From assembly GCA_944321905.1 (NCBI GenBank), contig CALUNI010000002.1, forward strand, positions 1-64,000: DNA of 64,000 nucleotides, written 5' to 3'. Source of the stretch: an uncultured Muribaculaceae bacterium. GTDB taxonomy: Bacteria; Bacteroidota; Bacteroidia; Bacteroidales; Muribaculaceae. The notes below the pieces were generated by a model. That model worked only from the letters and a program-made list of their open reading frames with translations. It made no database searches and was not told the origin of the DNA. Both the position numbers and the translations under genes were made by a program. Each line of letters begins with the position of its first letter. The first letter of the stretch is position 1. This document shows positions 16,853 to 25,201 of this stretch, piece by piece.

Positions 16853-18820
16853 ATGCAAAACGACGAAGAAGTTAAACAGATGTCTAACGGAGAAGTGAAA
16901 ATTCCAGATAACGCTTTCCGTGAATTAAAAGAAGGGGAGAAGTATGTACCCGTGCTGCGCCCCGACAAGACCTATCCCGAGGTCACGCCTTACAGCGTGT
17001 CTTTAGGGCTGATACTGGCCGTGGTGTTCAGTGCGGCAGCCGCATACCTCGGACTAAGGATAGGGCAGGTGTTTGAGGCCGCGATTCCAATTGCCATCAT
17101 AGCAGTGGGGCTGTCGTCGGCGATGAAGCGCAAGAATGCTCTTGGCGAGAATGTCATCATTCAGTCGATAGGTGCCTCGTCGGGCATCGTGGTGGCCGGT
17201 GCCATTTTCACATTGCCTGCGCTTTACATACTCAAGGCCAAGTATCCCGAGATTGCCGTAAGCTTCCTTGAAGTGTTCTTGAGCTCGATGCTTGGCGGCG
17301 TGCTTGGCATATTGTTTTTTATCCCGTTCCGCAAGTATTTCTGTTCCGACATGCACGGCAAGTTCCCGTTCCCCGAGGCTACGGCCACTACGCAAGTGCT
17401 TATTTCGGGCGAGAAGGGAGGAAACCAGGCCTTGCCGCTTGTTGTGGCCGGTGCGATAGGCGGAATTTATGATTTCTTGCTTTCCACGTTTGGTTGGTGG
17501 AGCGATGTCTTGACCACCAAAATCATTCCTTGGGGCAACGAGATTGCGACGAATGCCAAGATGGTGTTTAAAATCAACACTCAGGCAGCAGTGCTCGGGT
17601 TGGGCTATATCGTCGGATTGAAATACAGCTTCATCATTTTCGCCGGTTCGGCGTTCATCTGGTTTGTGATAATACCGTTGCTCGGCATGAGTCCCGAATT
17701 TGCTGCTATGGCTCCAGAGCAGATATTCTCTGACCAAGCCCGGTATATCGGCATTGGCGGCATAGCCATGTCGGGCATCATAGGCATCATAAAGTCGTGG
17801 CCAATCATAAAGAATGCCGTGGGGCTTGCAGGCAAGGAGTTTAGGGGGAACAAGGTAACGGCTAAGGATATCGTTCGCACGCAGAAGGATATTGCAATGA
17901 ACGTGCTTGTTTTCGCTCTGATAGCAGCACTGCTTGTGACGGGAGTGTTCTTTTACTTTGGCGTGATACATGATTTGTTCCAGACGGTGATAGCATTTAT
18001 CGTCGTTACGGTGATAGCATTCCTGTTTACCACGGTTGCTGCCAATGCAATAGCGATAGTGGGAACCAACCCGGTTTCGGGCATGACGCTCATGACGCTT
18101 ATCATTGCGTCGGGGGTATTCGTCGCAATCGGCCTTGAAGGTCCGGCCGGGATAGTTGCTTCGATGGTTATAGGCGGCGTTGTGTGCACTGCATTGTCGA
18201 TGGCCGGTGGAATGGTGACCGATATGAAGATTGGTTATTGGATAGGTACTACTCCGGCCAAGCAGCAGTCGTGGAAATTCCTCGGAACGTTTGTGTCGGC
18301 GGCTACCGTAGGCGGAGTGATGCTGCTTCTCAACGAGGTGTATGGTTTCGTAGGCGAGGACGCACTTGTCGCTCCGCAGGCCAATGCTATGGCTGCCGTC
18401 ATCGACCCATTGATGATGGGTGGCGAAACCCCGTGGATGCTTTATATAGTGGGAGCCATATTTGCCGTTTTGCTTAACTGGCTCGGAGTTCCCGCACTCG
18501 CATTCTCTCTTGGTATGTTTATCCCTATCGAGCTTAACACTCCGCTGCTTGTCGGCGGTGCCATAAGTTGGTTTGTCAGCACGCGTTCAAAGGATGCTGC
18601 CGTCAACAAGGCTCGCCTTGACCGTGGCACGTTGCTTGCATCGGGCTTTATAGCAGGAGGCGCATTGATGGGCGTTGTGAGTGCAGGTGTGAAGTTTGCC
18701 GGGTTTGAATATAGCCATTCTATGGGCGAGGGTACGCTACAAGCCTTGGGGTTGGTATTGTATGCTTTGCTTATAATATGGCTTGCATGGAGCTGTTTCC
18801 AAGCCAAGCCCGAGAAGTAA
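16853..18820 (+). CDS. OPT-family oligopeptide transporter
   Basis: 655 residues with about 14-16 hydrophobic segments. It opens with a cytoplasmic stretch (DKTYPEVTPYSVSLGLILAV) and has the OPT signatures AYLGLRIGQVFEAAIPIAII, GENVIIQSIGASSG and FPEATATTQVLISG; the closing helices include PALAFSLGMFIPIELNTPLL. OPT proteins take up short peptides (or metal-chelate ligands) by proton symport across the inner membrane. It begins 39 bases after the restriction-like gene on the same strand but carries its own terminator and is an ordinary housekeeping-type gene, probably the native neighbour of the AraC gene before the methyltransferase island arrived (inference). Confidence 0.93.
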   Translation: MQNDEEVKQMSNGEVKIPDNAFRELKEGEKYVPVLRPDKTYPEVTPYSVSLGLILAVVFSAAAAYLGLRIGQVFEAAIPIAIIAVGLSSAMKRKNALGENVIIQSIGASSGIVVAGAIFTLPALYILKAKYPEIAVSFLEVFLSSMLGGVLGILFFIPFRKYFCSDMHGKFPFPEATATTQVLISGEKGGNQALPLVVAGAIGGIYDFLLSTFGWWSDVLTTKIIPWGNEIATNAKMVFKINTQAAVLGLGYIVGLKYSFIIFAGSAFIWFVIIPLLGMSPEFAAMAPEQIFSDQARYIGIGGIAMSGIIGIIKSWPIIKNAVGLAGKEFRGNKVTAKDIVRTQKDIAMNVLVFALIAALLVTGVFFYFGVIHDLFQTVIAFIVVTVIAFLFTTVAANAIAIVGTNPVSGMTLMTLIIASGVFVAIGLEGPAGIVASMVIGGVVCTALSMAGGMVTDMKIGYWIGTTPAKQQSWKFLGTFVSAATVGGVMLLLNEVYGFVGEDALVAPQANAMAAVIDPLMMGGETPWMLYIVGAIFAVLLNWLGVPALAFSLGMFIPIELNTPLLVGGAISWFVSTRSKDAAVNKARLDRGTLLASGFIAGGALMGVVSAGVKFAGFEYSHSMGEGTLQALGLVLYALLIIWLAWSCFQAKPEK

Positions 18821-18850
18821 CCCAAAACGGTAATTAGACCGCAGATATTA

Positions 18851-18892
18851 AAAAATGAGTGAGGCTGCTTTTGGCGTGTCTCACTCATTTTT
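18851..18892. terminator. Bidirectional terminator between OPT gene and membrane-protein operon
   Basis: AAAAATGAGTGAG (18851-18863) pairs perfectly with CTCACTCATTTTT (18880-18892). The A and T tails make it usable in both directions, between convergent genes. Confidence 0.85.
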
Positions 18893-18910
18893 TTGGTTGC
18901 GCCCGTGGCT

Positions 18911-19369
18911 TCAGCTGCGAAGCTTGGCGATGATTATGTATATCGTGGTTTCCACTATCATCAGAGCTATTGATGCCCATATGATTATTTCGGCCCATGG
19001 GTGGTAAACCAACAAAGTGCATGACATCATGCATAGGCACATGGTGATGTTTATTATGCGGATAAATCGCACTGCCAGCACATACTGTTCTGTGATGTTC
19101 TGTGGTGTAGGGCGGAAAGGAAAATTTATCAGTTTTACCGGGGAATAGGCACATAATGCCAGTAATGCAAAGGTTATGGTTGTAATTGTTCCTCCGACGC
19201 AGGCATCCACAAATTTGTCTCCCCCGGTTATGTGGTTCATGCAGAATACGTATATCCATGTTGCAGCCACTATCAGCAGTGCGGCGGCTTCCATCAGTCG
19301 TTCCGGCACCCCGGGGTGGAATTTCACGTCGGGCAGTTTTTGCTTGTTTCGATAGGTGTCTATGTTCAT
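18911..19369 (-). CDS. Small four-helix membrane protein of unknown function
   Basis: 152 residues from the ATG at 19369, two bases after the stop of the RHH gene; a longer frame would overlap that gene by about 90 bases and is rejected. Four transmembrane segments are visible (about 33-50, 58-78, 102-124, 130-148) after a short polar start (PDVKFHPGVPERLMEA). I recognise no domain. It is the last gene of an SPFH-RHH-membrane protein operon. A role at the membrane with the SPFH protein is a guess from context alone. Confidence 0.7.
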   Translation of the reverse strand: MNIDTYRNKQKLPDVKFHPGVPERLMEAAALLIVAATWIYVFCMNHITGGDKFVDACVGGTITTITFALLALCAYSPVKLINFPFRPTPQNITEQYVLAVRFIRIINITMCLCMMSCTLLVYHPWAEIIIWASIALMIVETTIYIIIAKLRS

Positions 19370-19371
19370 AG

Positions 19372-19581
19372 TTATTGCGTTTTTGATTGTTTCTGTTGTT
19401 CGGCATCTGTGTTGTCCGACTTCTTCAGCCGCCCGTTTCGGCGCAGGGCATCGGCTATTATCCATTGCAGTTGCCCGTTGATGCTGCGGAATTCATCGGC
19501 TGCCCATTTTTCGAGGGCATCCATCGTGGCGGCATCGACGCGCAGCACGAAGCTCTTGGTAGATGTTTCTTTTTTTGCCAC
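19372..19581 (-). CDS. Small ribbon-helix-helix (Arc-like) DNA-binding protein
   Basis: 69 residues. KSFVLRVDAATMDALEKWAA gives the short beta-strand and first helix of a ribbon-helix-helix repressor, then EFRSINGQLQWIIADALRRN gives the second helix with the Arc-type S.N..I...I..AL spacing. The tail is basic and polar. It lies between the SPFH gene (11 bases upstream) and the membrane-protein gene (two bases downstream). The operon promoter carries an 11-base-arm dyad that would suit a dimeric RHH repressor, so autoregulation is plausible. It is not part of a recognisable toxin-antitoxin pair. Confidence 0.8.
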   Translation of the reverse strand: MAKKETSTKSFVLRVDAATMDALEKWAADEFRSINGQLQWIIADALRRNGRLKKSDNTDAEQQKQSKTQ

Positions 19582-19592
19582 GGTGGGAATTG

Positions 19593-20549
19593 TTAATTAT
19601 ACAATGTGCCTGTGTTTAACACCGGTTGTGCCGACTCGTCGGCACAAAGCACCACGAGCAGGTTGCTTACCATGGCGGCCTTTTTCTCTTCGTCGAGTTC
19701 CACCACGTTGTCTTTTTCGAGCTTGTCGAGTGCCATGTGTACCATCGACACGGCACCCTCCACAATCTTTTCGCGTGCGCCAATGATGGCCGAGGCCTGT
19801 TGACGGCGCAGCATCACGGCGGCTATTTCGGGGGCGTATGCGAGATAGTTGATTCTGGCTTCCACCACTTCGAGCCCGGCCATGACGAGGCGTTCGTTAA
19901 GGCGTTGTTCAAGTTGCTCGTTGATTTCCTCGCCTCCCGAGCGCAACGTCAGTTCCCCGGCTTCGCCCTCGTTGTCGTCGTAGGCATATTGCCCGGCCAC
20001 CTGCCTAAGCGCGGCATCGCTCTGTATCTGTACGAAATTTTCAAAAGCATTCATCCGGCCAGCCACTCCGCTGCCGACGCTTATCGAGTCTTTGCCTATC
20101 GTTGTGGCCGATTGTGCCATGGTTTGCGAATCGATTTCAAACATCGCCTTGTAGGTGTCTTTAAGTTTCCACACGAGTACCAGTCCTATCAAGATGGGGT
20201 TGCCTACCTTGTCGTTTACCTTTATGGGTTCGACATTGAGGTTGCGTGCGCGCAGCGACAATTTCTTTTTGTCATAAAACGGGTTGACCCAGAAGAATCC
20301 GGTATCCTTGAAAGTGCCTCGGTATTTCCCAAAGAATACCATTGCGCGGGCTTCGTTGGGCTCAAGTTGCATGTATCCGGCGAGCAAGATGAGCCATATC
20401 AGGCATAATGCCGCGCCCAGTCCATAGAACCATGCCGAGCGCATCATAAAGCACAGCACGATGGCGGCGGTGAACATCACCAAGTGGATGAAAAGCATGG
20501 CAAAGCCGTTAATTTTCATTCCGTTGAAGTTAGTTTCCTTTGTTTCCAT
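19593..20549 (-). CDS. SPFH/band-7 domain membrane protein
   Basis: 318 residues from the ATG at 20549 (METKETNFNG). An in-frame start 81 bases further up would lie upstream of the mapped promoter and is rejected. Two N-terminal transmembrane helices (about 14-33 and 37-55) precede an SPFH domain: MQLEPNEARAMVFFGKYRGT, GFFWVNPFYDKKKLSLR, NPILIGLVLVWKL. A helical stretch follows with AYAPEIAAVMLRRQQASAII, typical of stomatin/flotillin-like proteins. These form large membrane-associated assemblies, often linked to protease or membrane-domain control; the partner here is unknown. First gene of an operon with an RHH protein and a four-helix membrane protein. Confidence 0.88.
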   Translation of the reverse strand: METKETNFNGMKINGFAMLFIHLVMFTAAIVLCFMMRSAWFYGLGAALCLIWLILLAGYMQLEPNEARAMVFFGKYRGTFKDTGFFWVNPFYDKKKLSLRARNLNVEPIKVNDKVGNPILIGLVLVWKLKDTYKAMFEIDSQTMAQSATTIGKDSISVGSGVAGRMNAFENFVQIQSDAALRQVAGQYAYDDNEGEAGELTLRSGGEEINEQLEQRLNERLVMAGLEVVEARINYLAYAPEIAAVMLRRQQASAIIGAREKIVEGAVSMVHMALDKLEKDNVVELDEEKKAAMVSNLLVVLCADESAQPVLNTGTLYN

Positions 20550-20562
20550 AATTTTATATCTC

Positions 20563-20618
20563 CTTTGTGATATTATTTTGATATCACAAAGATATGACAA
20601 GAAATTCGTAAAACAAAA
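20563..20618 (-). promoter_or_regulatory. Promoter and dyad operator of the SPFH operon
   Basis: On the minus strand TTTTG (20618-20614), 19 bases, TATCTTTG (20594-20587). Overlapping the -7 box and running to the ribosome-binding region is a perfect dyad: CTTTGTGATAT (20563-20573), seven bases, ATATCACAAAG (20581-20591). Because transcription should begin near 20580, only half of the dyad is in the RNA, so it acts as DNA, most likely a repressor operator. Confidence 0.7.
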
Positions 20619-20708
20619 TTTCGTTTGCAAAAAAACAGCAGGCAGAAAAAGATTCCTGCCTGCGTAACCTAAAAATAAACCTTTATTTACCTTATATCAA
20701 TATTATTG

Positions 20709-22535
20709 TCAATCGTTGAGATGGTCGAGCGAGTGGCATATGCGATCGTTTATTTCTTTTATGCGCGGTTCGTCCATCTTGATTACTTTGCGGTCGTAAG
20801 TCATTATGCCGTTCACTTCGATTTCGACATCGGTTGTTTGCGTATATACTGCGCCGGTGAAGCCGCGTTTTATCAGTTTAAGCAATTGCTCGCCATATTT
20901 TATGTATTCGTCGGTCACTTCTTTTATCGAATTATATTGGATGTAGCCCCAGTTGCGGTCGGCGGCCCACAAGTGTCCCTTTATGGGGAATCCAATGCCA
21001 CCGTATTCTCCTAACACGTTTGCCCTGTAAGAGTCGAACAGGTACATTTCGGGGGCAGGATAGTTGTGCAGGTCGAGCACGTCGCCACAGTTGAAGAAGT
21101 TGCCTCCGCTGGCCGAGTTGACTATGCGCGACGGGTCGTATTGCTTGGTCCAATTGGTGATTTCAACAGTTTTGAATTGTCCCCACGCTTCGTTGAAAGG
21201 TATCCACATGGCTATGCACGGGTAGGAATACAGGCAATCGATGATTTCGCGCCATTCCTTGCGATAATTGGCTTCCGATTCCGGCGAGCGTTGGAATTCT
21301 GTCCCTTGGAAGTAGGAGCGGTTTTGCCATGGGCAGCATTGTTCGCCACTCGGCATGTCTTGCCACACTATCATGCCTACGCGGTCGCAATGTGTGTACC
21401 ATGTGGCGGGTTCCACCTTTATGTGCTTGCGTATCATGTTGTAACCCCATTCTTTCTGCTTGTCGATATCGTAAATCATCGCCTCGTAGGATGGTGCGGT
21501 GTAAAGCCCGTCGGGCCACCACCCCTGGTCGAGTGTTCCGAAGTGGAATAAGAACTTGTTGTTGAGTTGGAAGCGCATGATGCCGTCGCGGTCTTTGGCT
21601 ATCGAGTATTTGCGCATTGCAGCGTAGCCGGTCACCTTGTCGATTATTTTGCCTTTCTTGGCAATCGTCACTTCAAGGTCGTAGAGGAAGGGAGAGTCGG
21701 GCGACCACAGTTTTACGTCGTCGGGCATGGCCACTTCCACGCGGCTGTTGTTTACGCTGCGTCCCTCTGCAACCACTTCGCCGTTTTCTTTAACTTGCAC
21801 CGTTGCAACAATGTCGGCATCACAACTCGATTTCTTGACATCTACCGACAGTGTGTTGCTGTCGATGTCGGGCAGGATCTTCAAGTCGCTTATGTATGTG
21901 TCGGCCACCGGTTCGAGCCACACCGTCTGCCAAATGCCGCTTACCGGCGTGTACCATATGCCTTCGGGCTTGCTCACTTGCTTGCCTCGGGGCTGGAATC
22001 CCGCATCGGTGCTATCAAGTACGCGCACTTCGAGAGAGTTGCTGCCGCTTTTCAGCGCCGAGGTTATGTCGAAGCAGAAAGGAGTGTATCCGCCCGTGTG
22101 TGAGCCCACTTTCACGTTGTTTACCCATACGTCGGCCTGCCAATCGACCGCGCCGAAGTGTAGCAACACTCGCTTGTTCTTCCATTTAGACGGTATTGTG
22201 AATTCGCGCGCATACCATAATGCCTCGTCGGCTTTAAGTGTGCGGCCTACGCCAGAGAGGCTTGATTCGACTGCAAATGGCACAAGTATGTCGCCATCGA
22301 ACTTAGAAGGGCGAACGGCGTTTTTCTTGGCGATCGCGTAGTCCCAAAGTCCGTTCAGGTTCATCCAGTCGGCACGCTCCATGATTGGGCGAGGGTATTC
22401 GTTCCACACATTTTCCACATCGATTTTCGATGCCCATTCTGTCTTGATTTTGTCTCCGGCGGGCGCATATTGTGCCGACATGTGCAATGATGTCGAAATG
22501 GCTGCCAAGGCGATTGCTAAAGATTTTAATTTCAT
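20709..22535 (-). CDS. Glycoside hydrolase family 2 protein (beta-galactosidase-like)
   Basis: 608 residues with a signal peptide (cleavage after about residue 21, HMSAQ). Domains in order: jelly-roll sugar-binding domain (about 45-215, with WYAREFTIP and VDWQADVWVNN), immunoglobulin-like domain (about 220-310) and a (beta/alpha)8 catalytic domain (about 320-600). The acid/base Glu is in IPFNEAWGQ and the nucleophile Glu in NVLGEYGG. It should hydrolyse a beta-linked sugar (galactose, glucuronic acid or mannose are all possible in GH2) in the periplasm or at the surface. It is compact, without the extra C-terminal domains of LacZ, and monocistronic. A minus-strand -7 box TATTTTTG lies at 22675-22682. 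Confidence 0.88.
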   Translation of the reverse strand: MKLKSLAIALAAISTSLHMSAQYAPAGDKIKTEWASKIDVENVWNEYPRPIMERADWMNLNGLWDYAIAKKNAVRPSKFDGDILVPFAVESSLSGVGRTLKADEALWYAREFTIPSKWKNKRVLLHFGAVDWQADVWVNNVKVGSHTGGYTPFCFDITSALKSGSNSLEVRVLDSTDAGFQPRGKQVSKPEGIWYTPVSGIWQTVWLEPVADTYISDLKILPDIDSNTLSVDVKKSSCDADIVATVQVKENGEVVAEGRSVNNSRVEVAMPDDVKLWSPDSPFLYDLEVTIAKKGKIIDKVTGYAAMRKYSIAKDRDGIMRFQLNNKFLFHFGTLDQGWWPDGLYTAPSYEAMIYDIDKQKEWGYNMIRKHIKVEPATWYTHCDRVGMIVWQDMPSGEQCCPWQNRSYFQGTEFQRSPESEANYRKEWREIIDCLYSYPCIAMWIPFNEAWGQFKTVEITNWTKQYDPSRIVNSASGGNFFNCGDVLDLHNYPAPEMYLFDSYRANVLGEYGGIGFPIKGHLWAADRNWGYIQYNSIKEVTDEYIKYGEQLLKLIKRGFTGAVYTQTTDVEIEVNGIMTYDRKVIKMDEPRIKEINDRICHSLDHLND

Positions 22536-22805
22536 CGGTTTAATATATATTAGAAGATTTTATGCGCAGGTAAAATGTAAGGCTTTATGCAGTTCCTTTG
22601 ATTGCTTAACGCACCGCCGGGCTTATATACTCACGATGCCGTGTGCATGTTTATGGCTGTTTGCGTGTATGTTGCAAAAATACGGCATGAGGATTTACGG
22701 TGCACGGTAAAATTGTTTCGTATTATGGGAAAATCTTCCAAAAAACGTGCGTGGCAGATTTCTCAATGCTCGTTGCGAAAAAAATGGAAAAATTTTGCTG
22801 AAAAA

Positions 22806-22836
22806 TTTGACGGTTAATAAAATTGTTGTAATTTTG
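22806..22836 (+). promoter_or_regulatory. Promoter of the Fur-family regulator/rubrerythrin operon
   Basis: TTTG (22806-22809), 19 bases, TAATTTTG (22829-22836). The start of transcription would be about 22842, placing most of the short leader inside an AT-rich dyad (22838-22861). Confidence 0.7.
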
Positions 22837-22837
22837 T

Positions 22838-22861
22838 AACGATTTCAAATTTATAATCGTT
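22838..22861 (+). promoter_or_regulatory. Dyad between fur-family promoter and start codon
   Basis: AACGATT (22838-22844), ten bases, AATCGTT (22855-22861), perfect 7-base arms, directly downstream of the -7 box and six bases before the ATG. The position suits autoregulation by the encoded Fur/PerR-type protein, although the spacing is not that of a classic 7-1-7 box. Confidence 0.4.
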
Positions 22862-22867
22862 CGAGTA

Positions 22868-23314
22868 ATGGATTTTGTCGTTGAACATCTCAAAGATCAT
22901 GGTATAAGGCCGTCGGTGCAGAGGGTGGCTATAATGCGCTACTTGATGGAGCATTGTTCGCATCCCACCGTCGATGACATATATCGCGACCTGCATGCGA
23001 TGATGCCAACGTTGTCGAGGACGACGGTTTATAACACCTTGTCGTTGCTCGAAGGCAAGGATGCCCTGTCGGTGCTTACCATCGACAGCCGCAACGTCCA
23101 TTATGATGGCGATGTCAAGCCTCATGCACATTTCATGTGCAGGGAGTGCAGGCGGATATTTGACGTTCCGCTTGCCGGTACAGGCTTGAACGGAAGTCCT
23201 GCTACCCCCGACGGGTTCAAGGTAGAACACACGCATTTGTATTACGACGGGTTGTGTGACCGATGCAGGGAAGAGGAAGATGCTGCTTTAGCAAAAGAGA
23301 CATATTTTATTTAA
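22868..23314 (+). CDS. Fur-family transcriptional regulator (PerR-like)
   Basis: 148 residues. A winged-helix N-terminus (HGIRPSVQRVAIMRYLMEH, HPTVDDIYRDL, LSRTTVYNTLSLL) is followed by the dimerisation/metal domain with HAHFMCRECRRIFDV and a second CDRC near the C-terminus; together these form the structural zinc site of four cysteines. Fur-type proteins sense iron, zinc or peroxide. The next gene, 27 bases downstream, encodes a reverse rubrerythrin, a peroxide-reducing protein, which argues for a peroxide sensor (PerR) over an iron sensor. The PerR label is inference from that context. Confidence 0.88.
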   Translation: MDFVVEHLKDHGIRPSVQRVAIMRYLMEHCSHPTVDDIYRDLHAMMPTLSRTTVYNTLSLLEGKDALSVLTIDSRNVHYDGDVKPHAHFMCRECRRIFDVPLAGTGLNGSPATPDGFKVEHTHLYYDGLCDRCREEEDAALAKETYFI

Positions 23315-23341
23315 AGACCAATTTTTTAAAACGTTACGACT

Positions 23342-23893
23342 ATGGTAAAGAAATTTATTTGCACGGTTTGTGGTTATGTTTATGAAGGAGAAGAAGCTCC
23401 TGCAAAGTGCCCTCAATGTGGTGTTCCGGGCAGCAAGTTTAAAGAAGTTGACGAATCGGAAGAAGTTACCTTCGTTCAAGAGCATGTAATCGGCGTTGCT
23501 AAGGGCTGCGACGAAGAAATGATTAAGGACTTGAACGCTCACTTCAACGGCGAATGCACCGAAGTTGGCATGTACCTTGCAATGTCGCGCCAAGCCGACC
23601 GCGAAGGTTATCCCGAAATAGCAGAGGCTTTCAAGCGTTATGCTTGGGAAGAAGCTGAACATGCAGCCAAGTTTGCCGAATTGCTCGGCGATGTTGTATG
23701 GGACACCAAGACCAATGTTTACAAGCGCATGCTCGCCGAGGCCGGAGCAAATGCCGACAAGTTCCGCATCGCAAAGCGCGCAAAAGAGCTTAACCTCGAT
23801 GCCATCCACGATACCGTACACGAAATGGCAAAGGACGAGGCTCGTCACGGCAAAGGCTTTGAGGGTCTGTACAACCGCTACTTCAAGAAGTAA
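23342..23893 (+). CDS. Reverse rubrerythrin (rubredoxin domain first)
   Basis: 183 residues. A rubredoxin domain comes first, with iron-binding Cys7, Cys10, Cys23 and Cys26 (CTVCGY and CPQCG), followed by a ferritin-like diiron four-helix bundle (about 45-180) with ligands in [22 protein letters not shown] and [12 protein letters not shown]. This order, reversed relative to classic rubrerythrin, defines the reverse type found in anaerobes. It reduces hydrogen peroxide to water in the cytoplasm using electrons passed through the rubredoxin iron. It is co-transcribed with the Fur/PerR-type gene and followed by a strong terminator. Confidence 0.92.
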   Translation: MVKKFICTVCGYVYEGEEAPAKCPQCGVPGSKFKEVDESEEVTFVQEHVIGVAKGCDEEMIKDLNAHFNGECTEVGMYLAMSRQADREGYPEIAEAFKRYAWEEAEHAAKFAELLGDVVWDTKTNVYKRMLAEAGANADKFRIAKRAKELNLDAIHDTVHEMAKDEARHGKGFEGLYNRYFKK

Positions 23894-23942
23894 TAAGCCA
23901 TACGTTTTCGGCTTATAAAGCTTTTGGAATATGGTTAAGGTG

Positions 23943-23979
23943 GGGCATACCGTTACTTTTTGCGGTATGCCCTCTTTTT
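23943..23979 (+). terminator. Terminator after reverse rubrerythrin
   Basis: GGGCATACCG (23943-23952) pairs perfectly with CGGTATGCCC (23963-23972), followed by CTTTTT-rich sequence. It lies about 50 bases past the stop. Confidence 0.88.
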
Positions 23980-24127
23980 GTATTGCCGTAGGATTTACAA
24001 ATGCAAACGTAATGGGGTGTAAATATGTCGGGCGAGGTGGCATGGAAGTGCGTTTTTCTGCTGTACAACATCTGATTTGGCTTGTTGATAACTTTTGTGT
24101 TAAAGCAAAGAAAAATATGAATTTAAG

Positions 24128-24260
24128 TTTGTAAACCGACGGGATTATTTGCTAACTTTACAACCTGGAAAGGTACAGATTGCCACATGCTGGTAACGGC
24201 GACCGTTGGCTAATGAAAAGATTATTTCCAAGTGATTGAGTGTTAATTAAATAGATAGTG
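24128..24260 (+). promoter_or_regulatory. Promoter and leader of the dcw cluster
   Basis: TTTG (24128-24131), 21 bases, TAACTTTA (24153-24160; last base departs from consensus). The predicted leader of about 95 bases can fold: AACGG..CCGTT forms a small hairpin with loop CGA (24198-24210), and CTGGAAA near the 5' end can pair with TTTCCAAG further down. No mraZ or other frame of note lies between the rubrerythrin terminator and rsmH. Confidence 0.45.
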
Positions 24261-25175
24261 ATGAATGACCGGCAACCAATCTATCATATTCCCGCTTTGC
24301 TTGAAGAGAGCATAGGCGGGCTTAATATTCGTCCGGACGGGACTTATGTAGATGTCACATTTGGCGGTGGCGGGCATTCTCGTGCCATTATTTCTTGCCT
24401 TGGCGACAAGGGACGGCTTTATGGCTTTGACCAAGACATGGACGCGTATGCCAACCGCATCAACGATGACAGGTTCACTTTTGTCCACGGGAATTTTGCT
24501 TACATGGCAAACTTCTTGCGTTATTACGGAGTAAAAGAAGTAGATGGCATAATTGCCGACCTTGGAGTGTCGTTTCATCATTTTGACGACGCAGAGCGCG
24601 GGTTTTCGTTCCGCGCCGATGCGCCTCTCGACATGAGGATGAATCGTAACGCCGGACTAAAGGCGAGCGACTTGCTTGCCGACAGCAGCGAAGAGCAGAT
24701 TGCCGACATGCTATACAATTATGGCGAGTTGAAACAGGCACGTCGCATGGCGGCTGCAATTGTCAAGGCTCGCTCCGCAGGCGGCGTGGCCACCGTGGGC
24801 CGATTGATTGAGGTGGTGAAGCCTTTCATCATGCCGGCGCAGGAGAAGAAAGAACTGGCGCAGGTGTTTCAGGCATTGCGCATAGTCGTGAATGACGAGC
24901 TTGGCGCGTTGCGGTCGATGCTTAACCAGTCGCTCGACGTGTTGTGCCGGGGCGGGCGGTTGGCAGTAATCACTTACCACTCGCTTGAAGACCGCATAGT
25001 GAAGAATTTCATAAAGAGCGGAAACGTGGAAGGCAAGATAGAGAAAGACTTCTTTGGAAGGGTTAACGCCCCTTTGAAGGCCGTCAATAACAAGGTAATC
25101 CAACCCGGAGACGAGGAGGTGGCGCGGAATCCGCGTTCGCGCAGTGCCAAGCTTAGGATTGCAGAGAAATTATGA
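24261..25175 (+). CDS. rsmH: 16S rRNA (cytosine(1402)-N(4))-methyltransferase
   Basis: 304 residues from the ATG at 24261, one codon after an in-frame GTG. Motifs: YHIPALLEES, the AdoMet-binding VDVTFGGGGHSRAIIS, DGIIADLGVSFHHFDDAERGFSFR and PLDMRMN, ending in NPRSRSAKLRIAEK. It methylates N4 of C1402 in 16S rRNA, in the ribosomal P site. It opens the division and cell-wall cluster, as mraW normally does, but no mraZ precedes it. ftsL follows after 26 bases. Confidence 0.97.
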   Translation: MNDRQPIYHIPALLEESIGGLNIRPDGTYVDVTFGGGGHSRAIISCLGDKGRLYGFDQDMDAYANRINDDRFTFVHGNFAYMANFLRYYGVKEVDGIIADLGVSFHHFDDAERGFSFRADAPLDMRMNRNAGLKASDLLADSSEEQIADMLYNYGELKQARRMAAAIVKARSAGGVATVGRLIEVVKPFIMPAQEKKELAQVFQALRIVVNDELGALRSMLNQSLDVLCRGGRLAVITYHSLEDRIVKNFIKSGNVEGKIEKDFFGRVNAPLKAVNNKVIQPGDEEVARNPRSRSAKLRIAEKL

Positions 25176-25201
25176 CATATATAGTATAGGGGGGAATTAG
25201 T

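Noticed and set aside
17054..17971. Open frame of 305 codons on the minus strand
   Set aside because: Antisense of the OPT transporter, which has clear family motifs.
18885..19406. Alternative 173-codon minus frame overlapping the four-helix membrane protein
   Set aside because: It is rich in N, H and R without hydrophobic pattern and ends inside the terminator; the other frame has four clean TM helices and starts two bases after the RHH stop.
22381..22710. Plus-strand frame across the GH2 start and upstream gap
   Set aside because: Antisense to GH2 and ends before the fur-type promoter; composition is not protein-like.
23931..24134. 67-codon plus frame before rsmH, considered as a possible mraZ remnant
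   Set aside because: It runs through the terminator hairpin and shows none of the MraZ residues.
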